Shown piece by piece: positions 17,903 through 26,296 of a stretch of 64,000 nt of DNA. Source of the DNA: Pseudaminobacter soli (ex Li et al. 2025) (lineage in GTDB: Bacteria > Pseudomonadota > Alphaproteobacteria > Rhizobiales > Rhizobiaceae). The stretch spans positions 35,652 through 99,651 of the forward strand of contig NZ_JARXVF010000013.1 of assembly GCF_029892515.1 (NCBI RefSeq), read 5' to 3'. Below the pieces are notes generated by a model. It ran no database searches, was not told the DNA's origin, and saw nothing but the letters and a program-made list of their open reading frames with translations. The position numbers and the translations under genes are program-made. Numbering within the stretch: the stretch's first letter is position 1; every line of letters begins with the position of its first letter.

Positions 17903-18670
17903 ATGATGAGCACGCATCCCGGCGAACAGCATCGACCTACCGTATCGTCCCTAGAAGTCGACAGCGTCGTCGTCGACTTCCAAGGACTTCGGGCTATCGA
18001 AGACGTCAGCCTCACGTTGAGGTCCGGCGAGATTCTGGGGCTGATCGGTCCCAATGGCGCCGGCAAGACGACGTTGATCAACGTGCTGACCGGATTCCAG
18101 CCGGTGATGAAGGGCAGCGTGCAAATGGGCGGCGTCGACATCAGCGACTGGAAACCGCACGAGCGCAGTCGGCGCGGGCTGGTACGGACCTTCCAGGGCG
18201 TGCTGCCCTTCGCCGGTCTCACCGCGCTCGAGAACGTCGAGGCCGGCGGCGTCGCCATCGGCTTGGGGCGGCGCGAGGCCCGCGCCGAGGCGGTCAGGAT
18301 ACTGACCGACATGGGGCTCTCGGCAAAGGCCGACCGGCAGGCCGGCACACTGCCCTTCGGCGAGGTGCGCAGGATCGGCATCGCCCGCGCGATCGCCATG
18401 CGCCCGCGCTTCCTGCTCATGGACGAACCCGCGGCCGGGCTGAACGATGTCGAGTGCAGCGAGCTCCACAACATCATCAGGGGCATAGCGGCCCGGCTCA
18501 ATTGCGGCATCCTTTTCATAGAGCACCGCATGTCGCTGGTGTTCAAGCTGTGCGACCGGGTCCAGGTATTGCAGCTCGGCCGCACGCTTGCCGTGGGCTC
18601 GACCACCCAAATCCGGAACGATCCAAATGTCCGCAAGGCCTATCTCGGCGAGGAGGCGGCGGCATGCTGA
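17903..18670 (+). CDS. ABC transporter ATP-binding protein, LivG type
   Basis: ATG 17903 (a second Met follows immediately) gives 255 residues. Walker A is GPNGAGKTTLIN; the signature region is shortened and unusual, reading TLPFGEVRRIGIARAI instead of LSGGQ/LPYGxQR; Walker B is FLLMDEPAAGLN; and the switch His is in LFIEHRMSLVF. The LivG hallmark RTFQGVLPFAGLTALENV is present. It overlaps livF-type gene by seven bases. It powers import through the two permeases that follow. Confidence 0.88.
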   Translation: MMSTHPGEQHRPTVSSLEVDSVVVDFQGLRAIEDVSLTLRSGEILGLIGPNGAGKTTLINVLTGFQPVMKGSVQMGGVDISDWKPHERSRRGLVRTFQGVLPFAGLTALENVEAGGVAIGLGRREARAEAVRILTDMGLSAKADRQAGTLPFGEVRRIGIARAIAMRPRFLLMDEPAAGLNDVECSELHNIIRGIAARLNCGILFIEHRMSLVFKLCDRVQVLQLGRTLAVGSTTQIRNDPNVRKAYLGEEAAAC

Positions 18671-19389
18671 AGGTGACCGATCTCAGCGTTGCCTATGGCA
18701 GCATCACTGCGCTGCGGGGCATCTCCTTCGAAATCACCGAAGGCGAGGTCGTGGCGGTAATCGGCCCCAACGGCGCCGGCAAGTCTACTCTGCTCCTAAG
18801 TATCGCAGGGGTGCTCAAGCCGCGCTCCGGCCGTATAGAATTCGCGGGCAGGAATATTACCGGCAAGCAGGCCGAGGCATTGGTTTCCGAAGGCATTTCA
18901 TTGGTTCCGGAAGGCCGGCACATCTTCGGCTCGCTGACCGTGGCCGAAAACCTGGCGTTGGGTGCGACGGTGCGGCGGGACCGGCAGGCGATCGCGTCCG
19001 ACATCGACCGGGTGCTCGCCATGTTCCCGGTGCTGAAGGACCGTTACCGCCAGCGCGCCAACAAGCTTTCCGGCGGCGAGCAGCAGATGCTGGCGCTCGG
19101 CCGAGCGATGCTGGCGCGCCCGCGTCTTCTGCTGCTGGACGAGCCGTCGCTGGGGCTGGCGCCGTTGATCGTCAATCAAGTCTATCAGTCCATTATGGAC
19201 CTCAGGCAATCCGGCGTGACCGTGTTGGTGGTGGAGCAGAACGTAACGCGCGCCCTGGCCGTGGCCGACCGCACCTATGTGCTGAGCTTCGGGGCTATCG
19301 CCATGTCGGGCAGGTCCACCGAGCTTGCCGGCACGGCCGCCTTCGATACTGCCTATTTCGGTGTTTCGCGCGAGGTCGAACAAGAATGA
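18664..19389 (+). CDS. ABC transporter ATP-binding protein, LivF type
   Basis: ATG 18664 lies inside the end of the LivG-type gene; the product has 241 residues. It has Walker A GPNGAGKSTLLLSIAG, the LivF-type VPEGRHIFGSLTVAENL, signature LSGGEQQMLALGRAM, Walker B LLLLDEPSLGLAP and the switch VLVVEQNV (Gln replacing the usual His region as is normal in LivF). It forms the second ATPase half of the importer and overlaps the permease gene by four bases. Confidence 0.9.
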   Translation: MLKVTDLSVAYGSITALRGISFEITEGEVVAVIGPNGAGKSTLLLSIAGVLKPRSGRIEFAGRNITGKQAEALVSEGISLVPEGRHIFGSLTVAENLALGATVRRDRQAIASDIDRVLAMFPVLKDRYRQRANKLSGGEQQMLALGRAMLARPRLLLLDEPSLGLAPLIVNQVYQSIMDLRQSGVTVLVVEQNVTRALAVADRTYVLSFGAIAMSGRSTELAGTAAFDTAYFGVSREVEQE

Positions 19390-20267
19390 TCGTCCTGCAG
19401 AACGCCATCGATGCCGTCAGCCTCGGAGCAGTCTATGCATTGGCCGCGCTCGGCATCGGTCTCATTTTCAGCGTCATGCGCCTGATCAACTTCGCCCATG
19501 GCGAGCTGATCATGGCGGGCGGCTTCTGCCTCTATGCGTTGGTTGGACAGCCGCTGCTGGTTGTCATCCTTGCGGTTCTGATAGTGAGCACGGTTCTGGC
19601 ACTCGGAATGGAACGCGTCGCGTTCCGGCCGCTGCGCAAGGCCAATCCCGCAACACTGCTGATCTCGTCCTTCGCCGTTTCCTATCTGGTGCAACATGTG
19701 GTGCTGATGATTTTCGGGTCACGCGCCATGGGAGTACCGTTCCTTCCCGAGCTCGGCACCAGCATCGAATTCCTTGGTCTCAGGATACCGCGGCTGCAGC
19801 TCGTGACCGTCATCACCACTTTGGTGCTGATGGTCGGGTTGGTCGCATTCTTCCGCTTCTCGCGTATCGGCTTGCAGATGCGCGCAGCCGCAGAGGATTT
19901 CACGATGGCGCGGCTGGTCGGCGTCCGTGCCAATCGAGTGATCGCATTTGCCTTCGCGATCTCCGGAATCCTGGCCAGCATGGTGTCGTTCTATCTCGTC
20001 GCGCAGACCGGTTCGGTTTCCTACAAGATGGGCGTCAACATGGTGCTGATCGCCTTCGTGTCGTCCGTCATCGGCGGGATGGGCTCGGTCGCCGGCGCCG
20101 CACTTGGCGGCTTCCTCGTCGGGATCATCTCAGTGTCGCTGCAAGCCTACCTGCCGGTGGATCTCAGGCCTTATCGCGATGCATTTGTCTTCATGCTCTT
20201 CATTCTCTTTCTTTTCTGGCGCCCGGACGGCCTGTTGATGAGCCGCGCCGACAGGGACCGTGTTTAA
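19386..20267 (+). CDS. ABC transporter permease, LivH type
   Basis: ATG 19386 gives 293 very hydrophobic residues with about eight membrane segments. LivH marks include GLIFSVMRLINFAHGELIM near residue 25-43, AVSYLVQHVVLM, LQMRAAAEDFTMARLVGV (the cytoplasmic EAA-like loop) and VSSVIGGMGSVAGAALGG. It starts within the LivF-type stop codon, which indicates translational coupling. It forms one half of the inner-membrane channel. Confidence 0.9.
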   Translation: MIVLQNAIDAVSLGAVYALAALGIGLIFSVMRLINFAHGELIMAGGFCLYALVGQPLLVVILAVLIVSTVLALGMERVAFRPLRKANPATLLISSFAVSYLVQHVVLMIFGSRAMGVPFLPELGTSIEFLGLRIPRLQLVTVITTLVLMVGLVAFFRFSRIGLQMRAAAEDFTMARLVGVRANRVIAFAFAISGILASMVSFYLVAQTGSVSYKMGVNMVLIAFVSSVIGGMGSVAGAALGGFLVGIISVSLQAYLPVDLRPYRDAFVFMLFILFLFWRPDGLLMSRADRDRV

Positions 20268-20270
20268 GCC

Positions 20271-21314
20271 ATGAGCGATCCCGTATTCCGCCCGCTGCAC
20301 ACGGCGTGTATTCTGATCTGCATCCTGCTGGCCGTCGTGCTGGTTGCAACGCAGGTTCCACCCGCCATGCAGCGCATCGTCGTCGAGGCCCTGGTGAAGC
20401 TCACCGTCGTGGTTGGCCTGTTCATTTTCGTCGGCAACTCAGGGGTGTTCTCGTTCGGCCACGTCTCCTTCATGGCCATCGGCGGTTACATGTCCGCGAT
20501 TCTGACATTGTCGGCGGAGCGAAAGCATACACTGCTCAGCCTGCCGGGCGCGCTTGAGGCGCTGCAGCTTCCATGGCCCTTGGCCATGCTGATTGTTGTC
20601 GCGATCGTTGGGCTCGTAGCGCTGGTGGTGGGCTGGCCGCTTAGCCGGCTTCGCGGGATCGCATTGCCCATGGCCACCTTCGGCATGCTGATCATCACCT
20701 ATGTCGTTGCCTCGAACTGGCAGCAGGTTACCGGTGGCCGACAGGCGTTGGTCGGACTACCGCGTTTCACAGGCCTTTGGGTGGCATTTGGTGGCGCCGC
20801 AATAGCCATACTGATAGCCGCCGCCTATGCCACGACACGGCAATGCCTGATGCTGCGCTGCTCGCGCGAAAGCGAGGTGGCGGCGGCCGCAACCGGCATC
20901 GACCTCGAGCGCGAGCGGCTGACCGCATTCGTGCTGAGCGCCATGGTGGTGGCGATGGGCGGCGTGCTGTTCAGTCACTTCATAGGCACCATTACGGCCA
21001 ACAGCTTTTATCTCGATCTCACGTTCGTCACGCTGACGATGTTGGTTGCGGGTGGCATGCGCAGCCTCACCGGCGCGTGCGTCGGCGTCGCCTTGATATC
21101 CATCATCTCGGAACTGTTCCGCTCGCTCGAACGCGGCGTGTCGCTCGGCGGCGAGGTGATCTCGGCACCGCCCGGCCTTCAGGAGATTGCGCTGGCGGTC
21201 ATCCTTCTTGCGATCCTGATCCTGCGGCCCGCGGGACTCCTCGGCGATTACGAAATCGGATTGCCTAAACGCCAAGTTACAGGCCGCCTGATGGCCGCAG
21301 AACAGGAAGAATGA
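20271..21314 (+). CDS. ABC transporter permease, LivM type
   Basis: The 347-residue protein starts three bases after the LivH-type gene. Hydrophobic segments begin at about residue 10, with GNSGVFSFGHVSFMAIGGYM, the standard LivM loop, at about residues 54-73. SRESEVAAAATGIDLERERLTAFVLSAM is the cytoplasmic coupling region, and VTLTMLVAGGMRSLTGACVG follows. The C-terminal end reads RPAGLLGDYE. It completes the importer, and its stop overlaps the hydantoinase A start. Confidence 0.9.
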   Translation: MSDPVFRPLHTACILICILLAVVLVATQVPPAMQRIVVEALVKLTVVVGLFIFVGNSGVFSFGHVSFMAIGGYMSAILTLSAERKHTLLSLPGALEALQLPWPLAMLIVVAIVGLVALVVGWPLSRLRGIALPMATFGMLIITYVVASNWQQVTGGRQALVGLPRFTGLWVAFGGAAIAILIAAAYATTRQCLMLRCSRESEVAAAATGIDLERERLTAFVLSAMVVAMGGVLFSHFIGTITANSFYLDLTFVTLTMLVAGGMRSLTGACVGVALISIISELFRSLERGVSLGGEVISAPPGLQEIALAVILLAILILRPAGLLGDYEIGLPKRQVTGRLMAAEQEE

Positions 21315-23365
21315 CCATGTTTGTCGCTTGTATCGACATCGGCGGTACCTTCACCGATCTCGTGCTGCACCGCGAGGGCGCCGATCTCGAAATCCATAAA
21401 TCGCCGACGACGCCCGGAATGTTCGAGCGCGGTTTCATTGACGTCCTTGGTGTCGCCGCCAGCAGTCACGGGATGTCGTTGGCCGAGTTCCTGTCGAAGA
21501 CCGACATGATCGTACACGGCACCACCGTGTCGACGAACGCGCTGGTCGAAGGCAAGGTGGCGCCCACAGGCCTCATCTGCAACGCCGGTCACCCCGACAT
21601 TCTGACACTGCGCGAGTCACCCAGGAAGCGGGCCTTCAACATCAAGGTCGATTTCCCGCCGCCCTATGTCCATCGCAGCCGCACTTGTGAGGTGCGCGGC
21701 CGCATCGACGCGATGGGCAACGAGATCGAGACGCTGGCGGAAGAGGACGTTCGCGCTGCGGCACGTCACTTCAGAGCATGCGATGTGGAGACCATTGCCG
21801 TCTGCTTGCTGTGGTCGATCGTCAACCCCATCCATGAGCGGCGCGTGCGCGAAATTCTGCTGGAGGAACTGCCGGGCGTCCCGGTCACGCTCAGCCACGA
21901 ACTCAATCCGATACCACGCGAATATCGGCGGACAATCTCGACCGCCATCAACGCTTCGCTCTTCCCGATCGTCAGCGAATATGTGGAAAAGTTGACCGGC
22001 GCGCTGAGCCAATCCGGCTATGCCGGCGAGTTGCTGATCGCCAACTGCGTCGGTGGCATGATGCCTCCGGAAGAGATCATCGAGCGACCGATCTATAGCG
22101 TAATGTCAGGGCCAACACTCGCGCCGATCGCTGCAGTCAATCTTACCACCGAGAGCAATGTCATCGTGGTCGACATGGGCGGCACCACTTTCGACGTATC
22201 GGCTCTGCGCAATCGCCACCTGGTGATCACACCTGAAGCGACGTTTGGCCTTGAAATGCTGGGCATTCCGAAGATCGACGTGCGTTCTGTGGGTGCCGGC
22301 GGCGGCTCCATTGCTTGGGTTGATGCGGGGGGGTTGCTCAAGGTCGGTCCTCACAGCGCGAGTGCCGAGCCAGGTCCGGCCTGCTACAGTCGTGGCGGCA
22401 CGAAGCCGACTGTCACTGACGCCAATGTCGTGCTAGGCATTATCGATCCGGACTATTTCCTGGGCGGGCGGATCAAGCTTGACCGCGCTAAAGCAGAGGC
22501 AGCGATCGGCAAAATCGCAAGGCAGCTGAAGATCGGCCTGACCGAGGCAGCCTATGCCATCTATACCACGACAAATCACAACATGATCGGTGCGATCGAA
22601 GACATTACGGTGAACGAGGGCATCGATCCACGGGACAGCTATGTCGTTAGCGGCGGCGGAGCCACGGCCTGCCACATTGGCGATATGGCTCGCATTCTAG
22701 GCATCAAGCGCTTCATGGTGCCGCGTTTTGCGGCAGGGCTCAGCGCCTATGGGGGGCTCATCTCGGACGTGCGCTGGGAGGAGACGGGAACCCTGAATAC
22801 CACCGACCGCCATTTCGATCTCGACGGCGTCAATCGACTTCTGGCATTGCTAAAGCGCAAGGGTGCGTCCTTCCTGAAGCGGTCAGGACTGGATTCGCAG
22901 TCACAGCGATTCGAATTCGCATTCCAGGCCCGTTATCTTTACCAGTCTTGGGACATAGAGGTGCCGTTCGACTTGCCCGAGGGCAGGCTCGGCAAGCGCG
23001 CGCTGGCCGATCTTGTCGCGGCCTTCCACGCTCAGCACGAGCGCATCTATACTATCAAAGACGAAGCCGACACGATTGAGTTCACTACTTGGAAGGTGAG
23101 GGCCATCGGCGACACCGGTGGCGGTGGGCGTCGAGGCGCAATGGTGCCGTCACAGCGCGGAAAAGTTAAACCGAAGTCAACTCGTAAGATCTATCTCGGC
23201 AAGGATTTCTGCGACGTTCCGGTTTATAACGCGGAGGCCTTCGGCGCCGGTGCCAGGCTGAGCGGGCCAGCAGTGCTTGAAATGCCGACCACCACGATCC
23301 TACTGCTCGAAAAGCAGCACGGGCAGATCGATGGTCACGGCAACCTCTTGGTAGAGTTGGAGTAG
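21311..23365 (+). CDS. Hydantoinase A/oxoprolinase family ATPase subunit
   Basis: The 684-residue protein is full length for HyuA. It opens with CIDIGGTFTDLVLH, the phosphate-1 loop of the actin/ASKHA-like ATPase, then HGTTVSTNALVEG, YPLxx-type RESPRKRAFNIK, VVDMGGTTFDVSAL (second phosphate loop) and a C-terminal region with SGPAVLEMPTTTILL. HyuA uses ATP to activate a cyclic amide for hydrolysis by HyuB. It is unusual that five transport genes separate the two subunits, though all share one operon and the promoter at 14.75 kb. The ATG overlaps the LivM-type stop by four bases. Confidence 0.9.
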   Translation: MTMFVACIDIGGTFTDLVLHREGADLEIHKSPTTPGMFERGFIDVLGVAASSHGMSLAEFLSKTDMIVHGTTVSTNALVEGKVAPTGLICNAGHPDILTLRESPRKRAFNIKVDFPPPYVHRSRTCEVRGRIDAMGNEIETLAEEDVRAAARHFRACDVETIAVCLLWSIVNPIHERRVREILLEELPGVPVTLSHELNPIPREYRRTISTAINASLFPIVSEYVEKLTGALSQSGYAGELLIANCVGGMMPPEEIIERPIYSVMSGPTLAPIAAVNLTTESNVIVVDMGGTTFDVSALRNRHLVITPEATFGLEMLGIPKIDVRSVGAGGGSIAWVDAGGLLKVGPHSASAEPGPACYSRGGTKPTVTDANVVLGIIDPDYFLGGRIKLDRAKAEAAIGKIARQLKIGLTEAAYAIYTTTNHNMIGAIEDITVNEGIDPRDSYVVSGGGATACHIGDMARILGIKRFMVPRFAAGLSAYGGLISDVRWEETGTLNTTDRHFDLDGVNRLLALLKRKGASFLKRSGLDSQSQRFEFAFQARYLYQSWDIEVPFDLPEGRLGKRALADLVAAFHAQHERIYTIKDEADTIEFTTWKVRAIGDTGGGGRRGAMVPSQRGKVKPKSTRKIYLGKDFCDVPVYNAEAFGAGARLSGPAVLEMPTTTILLLEKQHGQIDGHGNLLVELE

Positions 23366-23557
23366 GGCCTGCCAAATTAACCAAGTGTCGAGACAGTTGC
23401 CCTGGTGACAATGTCAGCTGGGTCGCGTCGCGCCCCTAACATTACAGCGGTTCCAGACCGCGTTCGCGAGAGCATACGGGCTTCGGAGGTATCCAGCCAT
23501 TCATCCACGGCAAGTCTGTGGTCCGGTGCGAGCCAGCAATTCTGCGAAACTTGGAGC

Positions 23558-23606
23558 GATATCGTATCAAACTGCTACCTGAAGCAAATGTCGGTATCGG
23601 TGGTTG
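23558..23606 (-). repeat. Dispersed repeat, serine-recombinase gene tail, copy 1
   Basis: A stretch of about 50 bases that includes AAGCAAATGTCGGTATCGG is repeated almost exactly near 34547 and 60455, and more loosely near 47560. Read on the minus strand it is the extreme 3' end of a serine-recombinase-like frame. This copy lacks the terminator-like hairpin present in copies 2 and 3. It marks a recombination scar between the island and the next cassette. The rest of 23366-23557 shows nothing else. Confidence 0.6.
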
Positions 23607-23629
23607 GAATGAATACGGGAGGTCGCTGA

Positions 23630-23926
23630 CTAAGAGGGCCTTTGCCTGACAGCGGTTTGCGGAGCCGGGAGGCCGAAGCTCTCGAGCGTGCAGGGTTGCC
23701 CATGCTGCGCAATTGCGGCGCTTGTAGCCCGCGTGATGTTGATCTTGTCCCCGGAGAGCGCGTTGTAGGGCGGGCTGGTCGTGTCGAGCTTTTGCCGGGC
23801 GTAGACCGCATTGTAGCTGTCGAAGTCGTAGGTCAGACCGGTCGCCACTTCGACCCACACGGCATCGAAACCATCGCGGTAGCGGAGATCGAATATGTTC
23901 CAGGTCAGCTTCTGCGTGGCCCTCAA
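23630..23926 (-). pseudogene. Unrecognised protein fragment
   Basis: A minus-strand frame of 98 codons reads TWNIFDLRYRDGFDAVWVEV and YDFDSYNAVYARQKLDTTSP, with an amino-acid composition that looks like real protein. I do not recognise the family. It sits between a recombinase-tail repeat and the end of the aldehyde dehydrogenase gene, and no clear start or ribosome site is seen, so it is likely a truncated gene. Other frames of the same DNA look worse. Confidence 0.4.
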
Positions 23927-23983
23927 GTCGCTGGCCGCTGGTGGCGATCCAGACGATGGGCCTTGCCTACGCGGTGTCCAACC

Positions 23984-25450
23984 TCACTGCTTCAGGGGGC
24001 TGACACCAGTGTCCCATGCTGAGATATGCTTGGCATCCATAAACTCCTCCAATCCCATAATGCCACCTTCGCGGGCGCGGCCGGACGCTTTGATGCCGCC
24101 GAACGCGGAGCCTGCACCTCGGGATTCGCGGTTCATTTCAATCATACCGGCACGCAAACGACGGGCAACGCGGTTGCGACGTGCGCCATCCTGCGACTGG
24201 ACAAAGTTCGTCAGCCCATAGATCGTGTCGTTGGCGATTTCGATCGCCTCCTCCTCGCTGTCGAAGGGGATGATCGAAAGTACCGGCCCGAAGATCTCCT
24301 GGCGAGCTATCGTCATCCGGTTGTTGACGTCTGCAAAAACCGTTGGGCGTACGAAATAACCTTGATTGACCCCCTCGGGCAACCCAGGGCCGCCGGCGAC
24401 CAAGCGTGCGCCCTCGCTGATGCCCAATTGGATCAAATCCTGAATCTTGTCCCATTGTAGCTTGCTGACAACAGGGCCGAGATGGTCTCCGGACTGATGG
24501 GCAGATGCCACCACGGTTTCTCTGGCCAGGCGTGCCGCAGTCTCGACCGCTAGGTCGTAGGCAGAACGCTCCACGAGCATGCGTGTCGGCGCATTGCAAG
24601 ACTGGCCGCTGTTGAAAAAGCAACGCCATACGCCCCACTCCACTGCTTTCTGATCAGCATCGGCGAAGATAAGATTGGCCCCTTTGCCGCCGAGTTCGAG
24701 CGTGACTTTCTTCAACGTGTCCGCTGCGGCCTTGGTGATTGCGATGCCAGCGCGCGTCGAGCCGGTGAAGCTGACCATGTCGACACCAGGATGCGTCGAT
24801 AGTTGTGTGCCTACACCTGCCCCATCGCCATTGACGAGGTTGAAGACGCCTTTCGGCACTCCAGCTTCGTGGACAATCTCGGCGAAGAGCAATGAGGACA
24901 GTGGCGCGATTTCGGAGGGCTTGAGTACGGCGGTGTTACCGACAAGCAGCGAGGGGATCACCTTAAGTGTAAGCTGGTTCATTGGCCAGTTCCACGGTGT
25001 GATCAGGCCCACGACACCGACAGGCTCCCAAGCTACCATCGTGCTTGGAGCATGGTCGCCCAGCGGCCGAACAAACTCAAAATTCTTGAAAGCCGTGATA
25101 AAATTTTCGATATGGTGGGTGCCAGCTTCGACCTGGTAGGCCAGTGACATGTCTCTTGGGGCACCCATTTCCGAGGTAATGGCCGCGGCCATCTCGGTGG
25201 CTCGTGCGTTGTAAATCTCGAGGATCTTTTCGACATAGGCCAAGCGCTCCGCCGGCGATGTCTGCGACCACGTCGGGAAGGCGCCAATGGCCGCCGCCAC
25301 CGCGCGATCAGTGTCTGCCTGATTGCCCAGACTTATTACAGCAATGGCTTCCTCAGTCGACGGGTCGATGACTTCAAAATCGTTCGGTCTGGAAGGGGCG
25401 ATCCATTCGCCATTTATGTAAAACTTCCGCTTGTCCAATAGCTGAGCCAT
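23984..25450 (-). CDS. NAD(P)-dependent aldehyde dehydrogenase
   Basis: ATG 25450, preceded by GAGGGA, gives 488 residues, the usual length; an upstream in-frame start at 25549 would add residues without family support. ALDH features are clear: TPWNWPMNQ, LKPSEIAPLSS, VSFTGSTRAG, the general-base Glu in TLELGGKGANL, the nucleophile Cys in FFNSGQSCNAPTR, and QEIFGPVLS near the C-terminus. It is divergent from the VOC/aminotransferase unit, with a putative GntR site between them. Oxidation of an aldehyde to a carboxylic acid is certain in type; the substrate is not known. Confidence 0.92.
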   Translation of the reverse strand: MAQLLDKRKFYINGEWIAPSRPNDFEVIDPSTEEAIAVISLGNQADTDRAVAAAIGAFPTWSQTSPAERLAYVEKILEIYNARATEMAAAITSEMGAPRDMSLAYQVEAGTHHIENFITAFKNFEFVRPLGDHAPSTMVAWEPVGVVGLITPWNWPMNQLTLKVIPSLLVGNTAVLKPSEIAPLSSLLFAEIVHEAGVPKGVFNLVNGDGAGVGTQLSTHPGVDMVSFTGSTRAGIAITKAAADTLKKVTLELGGKGANLIFADADQKAVEWGVWRCFFNSGQSCNAPTRMLVERSAYDLAVETAARLARETVVASAHQSGDHLGPVVSKLQWDKIQDLIQLGISEGARLVAGGPGLPEGVNQGYFVRPTVFADVNNRMTIARQEIFGPVLSIIPFDSEEEAIEIANDTIYGLTNFVQSQDGARRNRVARRLRAGMIEMNRESRGAGSAFGGIKASGRAREGGIMGLEEFMDAKHISAWDTGVSPLKQ

Positions 25451-25722
25451 TTCGTCCCTCGAGGTCGTGAAAACCTTCAGCGTCTGATGACCGTATAGTT
25501 GGTCGTTCGGCTTCGTCCTCCGCGCCGGTCCATGCCTAACAATTCTCACAACCTGACCAACCGGGGCCTGAAGGTTGAAATCTCAGCGCTTTCCGCAAGA
25601 AACAAGGAGTTCGCAAAGAGGTTTGATCATTCAATCATGCGAATACTGGTATTTCCTCATTAGGCTATGGTAGGCGCTTAGCAACGTGGTTGTCACGCGG
25701 CAGATTGCGCGCAATTTCATCG

Positions 25723-25774
25723 TTGATCAAAAGATCGATTGATGCAATACATAATGATTGACGCAATACATAAT
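25723..25774. promoter_or_regulatory. Putative GntR operator region with tandem 19-bp repeat
   Basis: TTGATCAA at 25723-25730 is followed by two tandem 19-base units (25737-25755 and 25756-25774, unit GATTGATGCAATACATAAT) that differ by one base. They lie between the divergent aldehyde dehydrogenase and VOC genes. The same 8-base palindrome occurs before the RidA gene and before the sugar-type binding-protein gene. The rest of 25551-25897 shows no gene. Confidence 0.5.
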
Positions 25775-25897
25775 AGGGAATGCTCCTTTAGCGGGGTTAA
25801 CCCATGCAAAGCCCACTCTATGACTTGGTCGCGAGCTCGCCGAGCAGGTAGGCACGAAATATATCGTCTTAGGTTAGATCCGCATGGGGCACATTCG

Positions 25898-26296
25898 ATG
25901 ACCACACGCATTCCACCAATCGATCAAACAATCAGTTTCGTCCGCGTCGGAAGCCTTGACAGAACGCGCGAATTCTATGAGCGGACCTTCGGATTGCAGC
26001 CTGCTTTCGCGCGCAAGGATAAGGTGCTGATCCTCAAGGTCACCGATGCCAGCTTTTTCGGTTTCGTCAGCGGCGAACTACCAACCAGCCAGCCCCGGAT
26101 TGCCACCATGACCTTGGTCTCGTCCGACGTCGATGGCTGGTCGCAGCGGTTGGCGCAGCTTGGCGTCGAGACGAAAGGCCCGCCGATCTTCAAGCCGGAA
26201 TTCGGCATCTATATCCTCTACGTCACTGATCCCGACGGCCACACAGTCGAAGTGCTTGAAATGCGTGCGCCAAACTGGCCGCATGCGGCACGATGA
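25898..26296 (+). CDS. VOC-family (glyoxalase/dioxygenase-fold) protein
   Basis: ATG 25898 gives 132 residues. The pattern SFVRVGSLDRTREFYERTFG at the N-terminus and YVTDPDGHTVEVLE at the C-terminus is the paired beta-alpha-beta-beta-beta fold of the VOC superfamily, with a Glu in the last strand as possible metal ligand. No specific activity can be named; lyase, isomerase or binding roles are all possible. It overlaps the class V aminotransferase start by four bases, so the two are coupled. Confidence 0.82.
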   Translation: MTTRIPPIDQTISFVRVGSLDRTREFYERTFGLQPAFARKDKVLILKVTDASFFGFVSGELPTSQPRIATMTLVSSDVDGWSQRLAQLGVETKGPPIFKPEFGIYILYVTDPDGHTVEVLEMRAPNWPHAAR

